A DNA stretch of 64,000 nt, from the NCBI RefSeq assembly GCF_021653975.1, contig NZ_JAJKFK010000001.1, positions 1,394,863 to 1,458,862 on the forward strand. The letters run 5' to 3'. The notes beneath the pieces are model-generated. The model was given only the letters and a program-made list of their open reading frames with translations. It had not been told where the DNA came from and did no database searches. Of this stretch, positions 17,174 to 25,007 are shown in pieces (the first letter of the stretch is position 1; every line of letters starts with the position of its first letter). The DNA is from Amycolatopsis sp. GM8 (GTDB taxonomy: Bacteria; Actinomycetota; Actinomycetes; Mycobacteriales; Pseudonocardiaceae). The position numbers were made by a program, and so were the translations under genes.

Positions 17174-18790
17174 ATGAAGCTGAACGTGCACCTCTTCGGC
17201 GAACAGACGCAGACCTTCGACGACCTGCTCGACCTCGACGGCGAGGGCGTGCACATCCAGCGGGAACCGGCGCGGGGCCTGCCTTTCCGGTGCGACGTGG
17301 TGCTGGTGACCCGGCGGCGGGACCGGCCGCACTGGGCCGGCTACCTGCGGGACTTCTTCGACCTGCAGTGGTCCGCGACCTCGGCCAGCTCGGCGGTGCT
17401 GCTGGTGAACGTGCACAACCGGTTCTTCGCGGTCACCTTCGGCCAGGGCCGGCACCTGCTCGACGTCACCCGGCTCGTGCCGGACTTCGGGATCAGGGTC
17501 GCGGCGAACTCGGTGGCGCCCGACCAGGTGCGGGCGATCGGCAGCAGCACGCTGAGCGCCGCACCGCGGGTCACGCACCAGAGCGTGCGGACACCCGGGC
17601 GCCTGTCCGATTTCTCGATCGACTACGAGACGGAATGGGTACGGACCCTGTCCGGCGGCACCGATGACGGGCTGACCAGGAGCATGTCCGGCGCGCAGTC
17701 GGTAACGGTGGACGTCTCGGGCGAGCACGCGGAACTGTCCCGGCTCGACGACGTGCTGCAGTACCTGCTCAAGCAGTACCAGGACACCGGCTACCGGGCG
17801 CACTACCCGTTCCTCGACCTGCTGCGGCCGATCCCGGCGCGCGACCCGAGATTCGGTGCGCTGGAACGGAAGCTGCTGGAACGCCTGCTCGAACTGCCGC
17901 ACCGGGACGTCGGTGTCGCCTGCCCCGACACGTTCGCCGCGGATGCCGACGTGCGGTACGACATCCAAGGCAGCGTCCGGCACGAGATCGACCTGCACTG
18001 GGTGCACGGCCGGATCCGCAACGGCGGCTCGGATCCGTTGCGGCGCTTGAAGGTCACGCCGATCGACGCCGATGACAACCGGCTCGCGAGCCCCCGCCCA
18101 CTGCGCGATTACCTGACCGCCGAGGTGACGCTGGCGGACGAGAAGTACGTGCTGGCCAACGGGTTGTGGTTCCACGTCGAGGAGGACACGCTCGCGCTGA
18201 TCGACCGCGGGCTCGACCGGATCGAGGAGATCGACCTCGCGGTCCCTCCGTGGCACCTGGGCGAGAACGAGAACGACTACAACGAGCGTGCCGCGCGGGC
18301 GAAGAACTGGATCAACATGGAGCGGCACCACATGCAGCTCGTGGACCACTACGGCCGCGTCGAGGTGTGCGATCTGCTCAACCGGGAGTTCCAGTTCATC
18401 TGCGTGAAGAAACTCAAGCAGTCGGCCACGCTGTCGCACCTGTTCAGCCAGGGCAGCGTGTCGGCGCGGCTGTTCCACGGCCGGTCGGCGCTGTTCAACG
18501 GCAGTGGCGACTACCAGTCGTACGTGCGCGAGCTGCACGCCTCGGAGTGGCCGCTCGCCGCGAGCGAGCGGCCGAGCCCGACAGTCGTGTATGCCGTCGG
18601 CACCGAACGCCGGGGTTCGGTGCGCGAGCTGCTGCCGTTCTTCAGCCGGGTGAACCTGGCCAACCAGGCCGAAACCATCACGAATCTCGGCTACCAGGTG
18701 CGGGTGGCGAGGATCTCGATCGAACAGCCGCTTTCCCGGCCGGCACGGCCACGGCCCGCGCGGCGTGGTAAGCAGGGCGAACTGTTCTAG
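17174..18790 (+). CDS. TIGR04141/DUF6119-like sporadically distributed protein
   Basis: 538 residues with no signal peptide or membrane helix. The pieces SSAVLLVNVHNRFFAVTFGQGRHLL, the central ARDPRFGALERKLLERLLEL, the ENENDYNERAARAKNWINMERHH region and the C-terminal SPTVVYAVGTERRG-x-ELLPFFSRVNLANQAE resemble the TIGR04141 (DUF6119) family as I remember it. That family is patchily distributed, often on mobile DNA, and lacks a settled function. Here it is a single gene between cystathionine beta-synthase and a thiolase. The ATG at 17174 follows a weak GGGG site. Family assignment is from memory of motifs and should be treated as likely, not certain. Confidence 0.6.
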   Translation: MKLNVHLFGEQTQTFDDLLDLDGEGVHIQREPARGLPFRCDVVLVTRRRDRPHWAGYLRDFFDLQWSATSASSAVLLVNVHNRFFAVTFGQGRHLLDVTRLVPDFGIRVAANSVAPDQVRAIGSSTLSAAPRVTHQSVRTPGRLSDFSIDYETEWVRTLSGGTDDGLTRSMSGAQSVTVDVSGEHAELSRLDDVLQYLLKQYQDTGYRAHYPFLDLLRPIPARDPRFGALERKLLERLLELPHRDVGVACPDTFAADADVRYDIQGSVRHEIDLHWVHGRIRNGGSDPLRRLKVTPIDADDNRLASPRPLRDYLTAEVTLADEKYVLANGLWFHVEEDTLALIDRGLDRIEEIDLAVPPWHLGENENDYNERAARAKNWINMERHHMQLVDHYGRVEVCDLLNREFQFICVKKLKQSATLSHLFSQGSVSARLFHGRSALFNGSGDYQSYVRELHASEWPLAASERPSPTVVYAVGTERRGSVRELLPFFSRVNLANQAETITNLGYQVRVARISIEQPLSRPARPRPARRGKQGELF

Positions 18791-18848
18791 GCGGGTGTTC
18801 CCCGTCGCGTTCCGGTTTGCCCGGAAGCTTTGAGAGGGCAGGATAGAC

Positions 18849-18864
18849 CTAAGCAGTCGCTTAG
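18849..18864. promoter_or_regulatory. Palindrome before the thiolase gene
   Basis: CTAAGC-AGTC-GCTTAG, perfect 6-bp arms, 25 bases before the thiolase start. Size and position suit a TetR-type operator controlling fatty-acid or branched-chain catabolism. The regulator is not identified in this window. Confidence 0.5.
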
Positions 18865-18888
18865 TTCGACCCGAAGGAGTGTCACCCC

Positions 18889-20109
18889 ATGCCCGAAGCC
18901 GTGATCGTGTCGACCGCCCGCTCGCCCATCGGGCGCGCGGGCAAGGGATCGCTCGTCACCATGCGCCCGGACGACCTGGCCGTCCAGATGATCAAGGCGG
19001 CGCTCGACAAGGTCCCGCAGCTGGACCCGAAGGACATCGACGACCTGATGCTGGGCTGCGGCCTGCCCGGCGGCGAGTCCGGGTTCAACATGGGCCGCGC
19101 CGTCGCCGTCGAGCTGGGCTACGACCACCTGCCCGGCTGCACCATCACCCGGTACTGCTCGTCGAGCCTGCAGACCACCCGGATGGCGCTGCACGCCATC
19201 AAGGCCGGTGAAGGAGACGTGTTCATCTCCGCCGGGGTGGAGACCGTGTCCCGCTTCGGCAAGGGCAGCTCCGACTCGTGGCCCGACACGCAGAACCCGC
19301 TGTTCGCCGACGCCGAGGCGCGCACCGCGAAGGTCGCGGCCGAGGGCGCCGACACGTGGGTCGACCCGCGCGAGAACGGTCAGCTGCCGGACATCTACAT
19401 CGCGATGGGCCAGACCGCGGAGAACCTGGCGCGGCTGAAGAACGTCTCCCGCGAGGAGATGGACGAGTTCGGCGTGCGCTCGCAGAACCTGGCGGAGAAG
19501 GCGATCGCGGACGGGTTCTGGGCCAAGGACATCACCCCGGTCACGCTGCCCGACGGCACCGTGGTCGCGAAGGACGACGGCCCCCGGGCGGGCGTGACGA
19601 TCGAGGGCGTGTCCGGGCTCAAGCCGGTGTTCCGTCCCGACGGCCGGGTCACCGCGGGCAACTGCTGCCCGCTCAACGACGGTGCCGCCGCGGTGATCAT
19701 CATGTCCGACACGAAGGCGAAGGAGCTGGGCCTGACCCCGCTCGCGCGCGTCGTGTCGACGGGCGTGACGGGGCTGTCCCCGGAGATCATGGGTTACGGC
19801 CCGGTGGAGGCTTCGAAGAAAGCGCTTGCCAAGGCCGGACTGTCCATTTCGGACATCGACCTGGTGGAGATCAACGAGGCGTTCGCCGCGCAGGTCATCC
19901 CGTCCTACCAGGACCTGGGCATCGAGCTGGACAGGCTCAACGTCAACGGCGGCGCGATCGCGGTCGGCCACCCGTTCGGCATGACCGGCGCCCGGATCAC
20001 CTCGACGCTGATCAACTCCTTGCAGCACCACGACAAGCAGTGGGGCCTGGAGACGATGTGCGTCGGTGGCGGCCAGGGCATGGCGATGGTCCTCGAGCGG
20101 CTCAGCTGA
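18889..20109 (+). CDS. Acetyl-CoA acetyltransferase (thiolase)
   Basis: 406 residues. The acylated Cys is in ITRYCSSSLQTTRMALHAI (about residue 88). The other catalytic segments are EINEAFAAQ, NGGAIAVGHPFGMTGARITS (His) and MCVGGGQGMAMVLE (second Cys). It performs thiolytic cleavage of 3-ketoacyl-CoA or condensation of two acetyl-CoA in the cytoplasm. The family and the length fit a degradative FadA-type enzyme. It is monocistronic, with a palindrome upstream and a strong hairpin downstream. Confidence 0.92.
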   Translation: MPEAVIVSTARSPIGRAGKGSLVTMRPDDLAVQMIKAALDKVPQLDPKDIDDLMLGCGLPGGESGFNMGRAVAVELGYDHLPGCTITRYCSSSLQTTRMALHAIKAGEGDVFISAGVETVSRFGKGSSDSWPDTQNPLFADAEARTAKVAAEGADTWVDPRENGQLPDIYIAMGQTAENLARLKNVSREEMDEFGVRSQNLAEKAIADGFWAKDITPVTLPDGTVVAKDDGPRAGVTIEGVSGLKPVFRPDGRVTAGNCCPLNDGAAAVIIMSDTKAKELGLTPLARVVSTGVTGLSPEIMGYGPVEASKKALAKAGLSISDIDLVEINEAFAAQVIPSYQDLGIELDRLNVNGGAIAVGHPFGMTGARITSTLINSLQHHDKQWGLETMCVGGGQGMAMVLERLS

Positions 20110-20125
20110 CCTCGAGCTGACGCGG

Positions 20126-20160
20126 CCGGGGCGCCTTCGGTTGCCGAGAAGGCGCCCCGG
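20126..20160. terminator. Hairpin between converging genes
   Basis: Perfect 13-bp stem CCGGGGCGCCTTC/GAAGGCGCCCCGG with a 9-base loop, between the thiolase stop and the end of the converging LppU-like gene. No T-run follows, as is frequent in actinomycetes; it probably serves both directions. Confidence 0.8.
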
Positions 20161-20166
20161 CTCCGG

Positions 20167-20646
20167 TCAGATGTTGTTGATCTCGCTCGTCGCGCAGATC
20201 GTGGTGGCGGGCTGGGTGTAGGTCAGGACCAGGTCCGCGTCGCCCCCGTCACAGGCCGAATCGCTCGCGATGCCCCCGACCACCTTGAGGACCTTCACCT
20301 CGGTGGTCGGATCGGTGCACGCCACGCGCTTGTAGCCGTCGCTGGTGTTCTTGACGCTCGCGAAGCAGTCGCCGTCGTGGGCGTTGAGCATCAGGCACAG
20401 CTTGTACGACTTCTCGCCGCTCACGGAGTACTCGCCGTAGTCCCCGTCGGGGCAGTTCGCGCAGGCACTCACCGGCACCGGCGCGGTCGGTGGGCGTGCC
20501 GATGAAACGGATGGCGAAGGATGCGACCGCGATCAGTACGACGACCACCGGGATCCTGAACCGGAGTACGGCCGCGGTGGGTACGGATCTGGTTGCGGCG
20601 CATAGGGATTCGGCTGGCCATCCGGCGGGACACTCACGGAGAACAT
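20167..20646 (-). pseudogene. LppU-like membrane-anchored protein, apparently frame-disrupted
   Basis: The ATG at 20646 opens a Pro/Tyr-rich cytoplasmic tail (MFSVSVPPDGQPNPYAPQPD) but that frame stops at TGA 20533-20535. A transmembrane helix (RIPVVVVLIAVASFAIRFIG) is readable one frame over between about 20575 and 20490. The original frame then resumes with a Cys-rich outside domain: CANCPDGDYGEY, HDGDCFASVKN, VACTDP, SDSACDGGD, TTICATSEI, which resembles the LppU family. Two compensating single-base changes, near 20560 and 20485, would restore one protein of about 160 residues. The last 103 codons remain open from a GTG at 20478. Either a decayed gene or two sequence errors. Confidence 0.65.
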
Positions 20647-20691
20647 CTAACACCGCGCGATCTCCGGTGAAAGCACAGTTACCGAAAGACA

Positions 20692-20726
20692 ACAGAGGAC
20701 GCTCGTAGCGCACGAGCGTCCTCTGT
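20692..20726 (-). terminator. Hairpin after the Bax-inhibitor-1 gene
   Basis: Perfect 15-bp stem ACAGAGGACGCTCGT/ACGAGCGTCCTCTGT with a five-base loop, 19 bases beyond the stop of the minus-strand membrane protein gene. No long T-run. Very stable and well placed to end that transcript. Confidence 0.8.
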
Positions 20727-20744
20727 CTCTTCCGGGAAAGTCCG

Positions 20745-21566
20745 CTAATCCCGTAGGTACGAAAGCAACCGCAGGATCTCGAGGTACAGCCAGACCAGCG
20801 TGGTCATCAGGCCGAACGCGGCGAACCACGCCCATTTCGACGGGTAGCCCTCGCGGATCATCTTGTCGGCCATGTCGAAGTCGAGCAGGAAGTTGAACGC
20901 CGCGATCCCGATGACCACGAGGCTGAAGATGATCGCCAGCGCACCGCCGTCGCGCAGCCCCATGTTCACGCCGAACAGCGAGAGCACGAGGTTCGCGAGC
21001 ATCAGGATGACGACACCCGCGGTGGCCCCGATGATCCACTTGGTCAGCTTCGGTGTGACCTTGACCGCGCCGGTCTTGTAGACCACCAGCATCGCGATGA
21101 ACACACCCGCGGTGCCGATGATCGCCTGCAGCGCGATCCCCGGGTAGATGTACTCGAACAGTCCGGTGATGGCACCGAGGAAGACACCTTCGACCGCCGA
21201 GTACGCGATCGTCATCGGGCCGCTCGGCTTCTGCTTGAAGATCATCACCAGCGACAGCACGAGGCCGACGAGCAGCGCGACGATCATGACGCCGAACAGC
21301 GCGCCGGTGGAGCGCCCTTCGACCTGTCCCTGCGCCCAGATCGCCGTGATGATGCCGGTGACCAGCGCCGTCCCGAGCGAGAGCCCGGTCTTGATGACGA
21401 CGTCGTCGACCGTCATGGGGCGGTCGCCGGCGCCGGCCGGCGCCTGTGGCGTCCCGTATCCGGGCACTCCGCCCTGCGGCTGGTTGAAGCCTACGTTCGG
21501 CCCGTACTGGCCGTGGCCCGCGTTCGCCGGCAAGCGGCGGAACGCGGGATTGCTTGTGGAACGCAC
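20745..21566 (-). CDS. Bax inhibitor-1 / YccA family membrane protein
   Basis: 273 residues: a 45-residue Gly/Pro/Gln-rich cytoplasmic N-terminus (GQYGPNVGFNQPQGGVPGYG) and seven hydrophobic helices, including GALFGVMIVALLVGLVLSLVMI, AIIGTAGVFIAMLVVYKTGA and a final WFAAFGLMTTLVWLYLEILRLLSYLRD. The C-terminal DFDMADKMIREGYPSKWAW matches the conserved loop of the Bax1-I (YetJ-type) calcium-leak family. Physiological role in actinomycetes is not known. Its own hairpin terminator follows. Confidence 0.85.
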   Translation of the reverse strand: MRSTSNPAFRRLPANAGHGQYGPNVGFNQPQGGVPGYGTPQAPAGAGDRPMTVDDVVIKTGLSLGTALVTGIITAIWAQGQVEGRSTGALFGVMIVALLVGLVLSLVMIFKQKPSGPMTIAYSAVEGVFLGAITGLFEYIYPGIALQAIIGTAGVFIAMLVVYKTGAVKVTPKLTKWIIGATAGVVILMLANLVLSLFGVNMGLRDGGALAIIFSLVVIGIAAFNFLLDFDMADKMIREGYPSKWAWFAAFGLMTTLVWLYLEILRLLSYLRD

Positions 21567-21637
21567 CTTGATCCTCCTGGATCTCCTGGCACCTGCATGA
21601 GGTCTAACGCCGGCGGCCGCCGGCCAGTTCCCGTCAA

Positions 21638-21653
21638 GTAAAGGAGACTTTAC
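21638..21653. promoter_or_regulatory. Small palindrome in the divergent intergenic region
   Basis: GTAAAG-GAGA-CTTTAC, perfect 6-bp arms, between the Bax-inhibitor-1 gene (minus) and the surface-protein gene (plus). A 16-base GC palindrome lies just left of it (about 21609-21624). Either could be a regulator site; nothing identifies the protein. Confidence 0.35.
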
Positions 21654-21799
21654 CCAGTCTCCCGGCGGCGCTCATCAACGACACCAATCACGATTTCGGC
21701 GGATGGTTCATGAATCATTTTCTGCGACCCTCACTGGGGGTGCCCGCCCGGTCACCTGATCCGTGTCGGGGAGAACGATAGCGAAGGAGCCGGCGCCCG

Positions 21800-23182
21800 A
21801 TGGGCAAGACTCGGTCCCTCCTGGCGATCCTTGCCGCCTGTGTCCTGTGTGTCCTCACCGTGGCGCCGGCGTCGGCCGCCTTCCAGCAGCAGACCGGTCA
21901 TCTGGTCACGCCGGGCCAACCCTACGGTGGGAAGGGCCGTTCCGGCGACTGGCTCGGCTCGTATCTCGTGGGCGGCAAGCAGGTTTTCTGCGTGCAGTTC
22001 GAGTACAAGGCCCCCGACACCGACGAGCAGTACCAGCCCGGCGACGAGCTGAAGACGAAATGGGGCGACCCGCTGCCCGCGGACGTCTCGGCGAACATCT
22101 CCTATCTGTTGCTGCGCTACGGCGACACCACGAACCCGGACCAGGCGGCCGCGCTCGCGCACCTGCTGCATTCGTGGACGTCGCCGCCGCGACCGGGCCA
22201 CGACGATCTCAACCCCGCCAACGACTTCCGGCACATCGCTTACGACGCACCGTTCCACCTGTCGAAGCTGCCCGCCGGGGCGCAGCAGGCGGTGCAGGCG
22301 CTGACCGCGGACGCCGAGGCGAACCGCGGCCCGTGGACCGCGTCGGTCACCCCGCCCAAGGCCGCGCAGACCATCGGCACCGCGGACAAGTGGACGATCA
22401 CCGTGCGCAACGCCAAGGGCACGGGCATGGCCAAGGTCCCGCTGACGCTCACGCTCGCCGGCGCGGACGGCCCGAAGACCGTCACCACCGGCGACGACGG
22501 GACGGCGACCGTGCAGGTCGCGCCCACCGGGGACGATCCGCAGCTGACCGCCGCCCTGTCCGCGCCGGCCGACAAGCCGTACGTGCGGGCGCCGGTCGAC
22601 GTCGACACCCAGCGCGTGGTGTCCACCGGTGGCGAGAAACAGTTGACGGCGAAGGGCAGCGTCAAGGCGCGCACGAAGCCCGGCGCGGTGCAGGTCACCA
22701 AGATCGACGCGCGAAGCGGCAAGGGGATCAGCGGGGTTGCCTTGCGGCTGACCGGAAAGGACAAGGTTTCGCCGGCCAAGGACCAGGACGGCAAGCCGAT
22801 GGCCGGGCCGGACGGCAAACCCGCGGTGCTCACCACGGCGGGCGACGCGGGTACGGCCGGCGTGCCGAATCTCCAGACACCGCAAGAGATCTGCGTCATC
22901 GAGGTCACCCCGCCCGATGGATACGACCAGGCGTTCGATCCGGCGAACCCGCCGACCGCGTGCGGGACCGTCCAACCTGGACAGACGCTCGCACTCACGA
23001 TCAAGAACACCCCCAACCAGGTGCCGACAGCCATTCCCGCGGGTGTCGAACCACCGTCGGCGGTGCTGCACGCGAGCACGACGATGACCACCTCACCACT
23101 GGGCTTCGCCGCCTTGGGCGTGCTCGCGATCCTCGGTTCCGCGCTCGTCGGCTTCCTCGCGCGGCGCCGCTCGCGGCCATGA
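21800..23182 (+). CDS. Surface protein with thioester-type N-terminal domain and SpaA-like repeat
   Basis: 460 residues. A Sec signal peptide (1-26, ending APASA-A) is followed by a domain with QVFCVQFEYKAP (Cys64), the pattern of TQXA/thioester adhesin domains that form a Cys-Gln bond. Two Ig-like or invasin-like parts follow: ITVRNAKGTGMAKVPLTLTLAG and the SpaA/prealbumin-like VQVTKIDARSGKGISGVALRLTG. A C-terminal helix (LGFAALGVLAILGSALVGFLA) ends in RRRSRP. No LPXTG-type sorting motif is evident before the helix. It overlaps a class F sortase gene (ATGA), so the two are translationally coupled and probably work together at the cell surface. Confidence 0.75.
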   Translation: MGKTRSLLAILAACVLCVLTVAPASAAFQQQTGHLVTPGQPYGGKGRSGDWLGSYLVGGKQVFCVQFEYKAPDTDEQYQPGDELKTKWGDPLPADVSANISYLLLRYGDTTNPDQAAALAHLLHSWTSPPRPGHDDLNPANDFRHIAYDAPFHLSKLPAGAQQAVQALTADAEANRGPWTASVTPPKAAQTIGTADKWTITVRNAKGTGMAKVPLTLTLAGADGPKTVTTGDDGTATVQVAPTGDDPQLTAALSAPADKPYVRAPVDVDTQRVVSTGGEKQLTAKGSVKARTKPGAVQVTKIDARSGKGISGVALRLTGKDKVSPAKDQDGKPMAGPDGKPAVLTTAGDAGTAGVPNLQTPQEICVIEVTPPDGYDQAFDPANPPTACGTVQPGQTLALTIKNTPNQVPTAIPAGVEPPSAVLHASTTMTTSPLGFAALGVLAILGSALVGFLARRRSRP

Positions 23183-23883
23183 CCCGGCCGAGCCCGGTGC
23201 TGGTGTTCATCGCCGGCCTGCCGGTGGTCCTGGCCGCCGGGGCGATGCTGTGGTCACCGGCGTCGCCGGTGACCGGCACGGCGCACGCACTGCCCGCGCC
23301 GCCCGCCCCAGTGGTCCAGACCGCGCCGGTGCCGACCACGACCCTCCCACCGCCGCCTCCTCCCCCACCCCCGGCGCGTTCGACCGCCCCGGCTCCGCCA
23401 GCCACGTCGAGCCGGGTTCCGGCGCCGCCCGCCGCACCGGTGGTGACGCAGGCGCCGGGCACGGTTCGCCTGCCCAGCGGAAGCACCGCGCAACTGGTGC
23501 GGCAGGAGGTCGTCGGCGGCGTGCTGCCGGTGCCGAAGGGCTTGGGCGAGGCCGCGTGGTGGGGCGCCGATCTCGACGCGACACGCGGCGCGAGCGTGTT
23601 CGCCGGACACGTCAACTGGGGCGGCCACACCGGCCCGTTCGCCGAACTGTGGCACGCGCAGGCCGGACAGCTGATCACCGTCGTCGCGCCGGACGGCCGG
23701 CGCGCGCAGTACCGGATCTCGCAGCTCATCAGCGTGGACAAGGGCGAGCTACCGCAGCGGGCCCCGGACCTGTTCGCCCAGACCGGCCCGCACCGGCTGG
23801 TCCTGGTCACCTGCGGCGGCGAATGGATCGGCGGCGAACAGGGCTACGCCGACAACCGCGTGGCCATCGCCGATCCCGCCTGA
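23179..23883 (+). CDS. Class F sortase
   Basis: 234 residues: one N-terminal membrane helix (VLVFIAGLPVVLAAGAML), a long Pro/Ala/Thr-rich linker (about 35-95) and a sortase domain. The catalytic triad is readable: His in VFAGHVNWGGHTG, Cys in LVLVTCGGEW, Arg in YADNRVAIADPA. This arrangement fits class E/F sortases of actinomycetes. It should join surface proteins to the envelope by transpeptidation. The start overlaps the stop of the surface-protein gene, which marks that protein as its likely client. Confidence 0.85.
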   Translation: MTRPSPVLVFIAGLPVVLAAGAMLWSPASPVTGTAHALPAPPAPVVQTAPVPTTTLPPPPPPPPPARSTAPAPPATSSRVPAPPAAPVVTQAPGTVRLPSGSTAQLVRQEVVGGVLPVPKGLGEAAWWGADLDATRGASVFAGHVNWGGHTGPFAELWHAQAGQLITVVAPDGRRAQYRISQLISVDKGELPQRAPDLFAQTGPHRLVLVTCGGEWIGGEQGYADNRVAIADPA

Positions 23884-23995
23884 CGGGTCATTCGGCGAAA
23901 CAGGACAAAGACATGACAATTCCCGGCTGATCGTTACGTTCGCCGCTATGGCTTCGATTGAACGGGCGCCGCGTCGCCCGATCAATGGAGTCCTT

Positions 23996-25000
23996 GTGAG
24001 AAACAGCGAAGCCTTGGCGGGCAAAGTCGTGTCCGCACTCTCCCAGTACCTGAGCCACCAGGCGAAGACCGGTGGCTCGGCATTTCGCCAGGACCTGGAA
24101 ATGGTGCGCGGCGAAGTCGAGATCATCCTGTCGGACCCTTTCCACGCCGAAGCCTTCGCCCGTTTTCTTGATCATCCCGGCGACGCCACCGAAATGGCGA
24201 CCCTGCGGCTCTACCTGGCCAGGGCGCTCGAAAAGAATCCGGCCGGCTACGACCGGCTGGAAGCCAGCCTTGGAGGTTCGATGCACACCGGGCGGAACAA
24301 GCGGCGCCGCGGATTCCTGATCGCGGCCACGGTCGTCGGCCTGGTCGTGGCGGTGGGACTCGGGTACCTGCTCGCGAGGACCACCGGGACGGACAGCGCT
24401 TCGCCGTCCAGCGCCCCGCCTGTCGTACCGCCCGCGAACACCGTGCAGACCACCGTGCAGCCGATCACCTCGGGCTCGGAAGAATCCACCACGCCGAGCT
24501 TCCCGAGTTCCAGCGCCACCGCGTCCGCCGCGCCGGGCGACGGCAGCGCCATCAGCAAGGGAACTCCCGTGTTCCTCACGGAATTGCCGCGTCCGAGCAG
24601 CAGCGGATGGGAGTACGAGCACGGCGACCACGACGTTCAGCTCACGCCGTACCCGAACTCGTTGTGGCACGGGCTCAACACCTGTGGCAGCAACGCCAGC
24701 AAGGAACAGCAGTTCCGGCTGAAGAACTTCGACCACCTCGAAGTCAAGGCGGCCGGCACCGACTCCACTTCGGACCCCGGGCTCGGCGTCAAGTTCGAAG
24801 TGTTCGCCAACGACAACGAGGTCAACCCGTTGTCGTCGGTGGTGGCGGGACCGGGAGAGACGAAGACGGTGTCGGTGGATCTGCCGGCGAACACCTTCTC
24901 GCTCACGTTGAAGGCGTCGTTGACGACCGTCGACAAGTCGAAGTGCCGCACGGTCAACGCGGTCTGGGGCGCGCCCTACGTCGTCGCGGCCGGCAGCTGA
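23996..25000 (+). CDS. Membrane protein with effector-associated-like N-terminus and C-terminal NPCBM-like domain
   Basis: 334 residues from a GTG at 23996 (GGAG 5-8 bases upstream decides this start). Residues 1-93 are an all-helical soluble domain (NSEALAGKVVSALSQYLSHQ, LARALEKNPAGYDRLEASL) like the small effector-associated domains fused to actinomycete signalling proteins. One transmembrane helix follows at 106-127, then a Ser/Thr/Pro-rich linker. The last 115 residues look like an NPCBM-type beta-sandwich: LWHGLNTCGSNASKEQQFRLK, VKFEVFANDNEV and a final AVWGAPYVV. The converging SEFIR protein ends in a related domain (LAWGNPMVV). Assignment of both end domains is by pattern and needs profile search. 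Confidence 0.6.
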   Translation: MRNSEALAGKVVSALSQYLSHQAKTGGSAFRQDLEMVRGEVEIILSDPFHAEAFARFLDHPGDATEMATLRLYLARALEKNPAGYDRLEASLGGSMHTGRNKRRRGFLIAATVVGLVVAVGLGYLLARTTGTDSASPSSAPPVVPPANTVQTTVQPITSGSEESTTPSFPSSSATASAAPGDGSAISKGTPVFLTELPRPSSSGWEYEHGDHDVQLTPYPNSLWHGLNTCGSNASKEQQFRLKNFDHLEVKAAGTDSTSDPGLGVKFEVFANDNEVNPLSSVVAGPGETKTVSVDLPANTFSLTLKASLTTVDKSKCRTVNAVWGAPYVVAAGS

Positions 25001-25007
25001 ACCGGGG

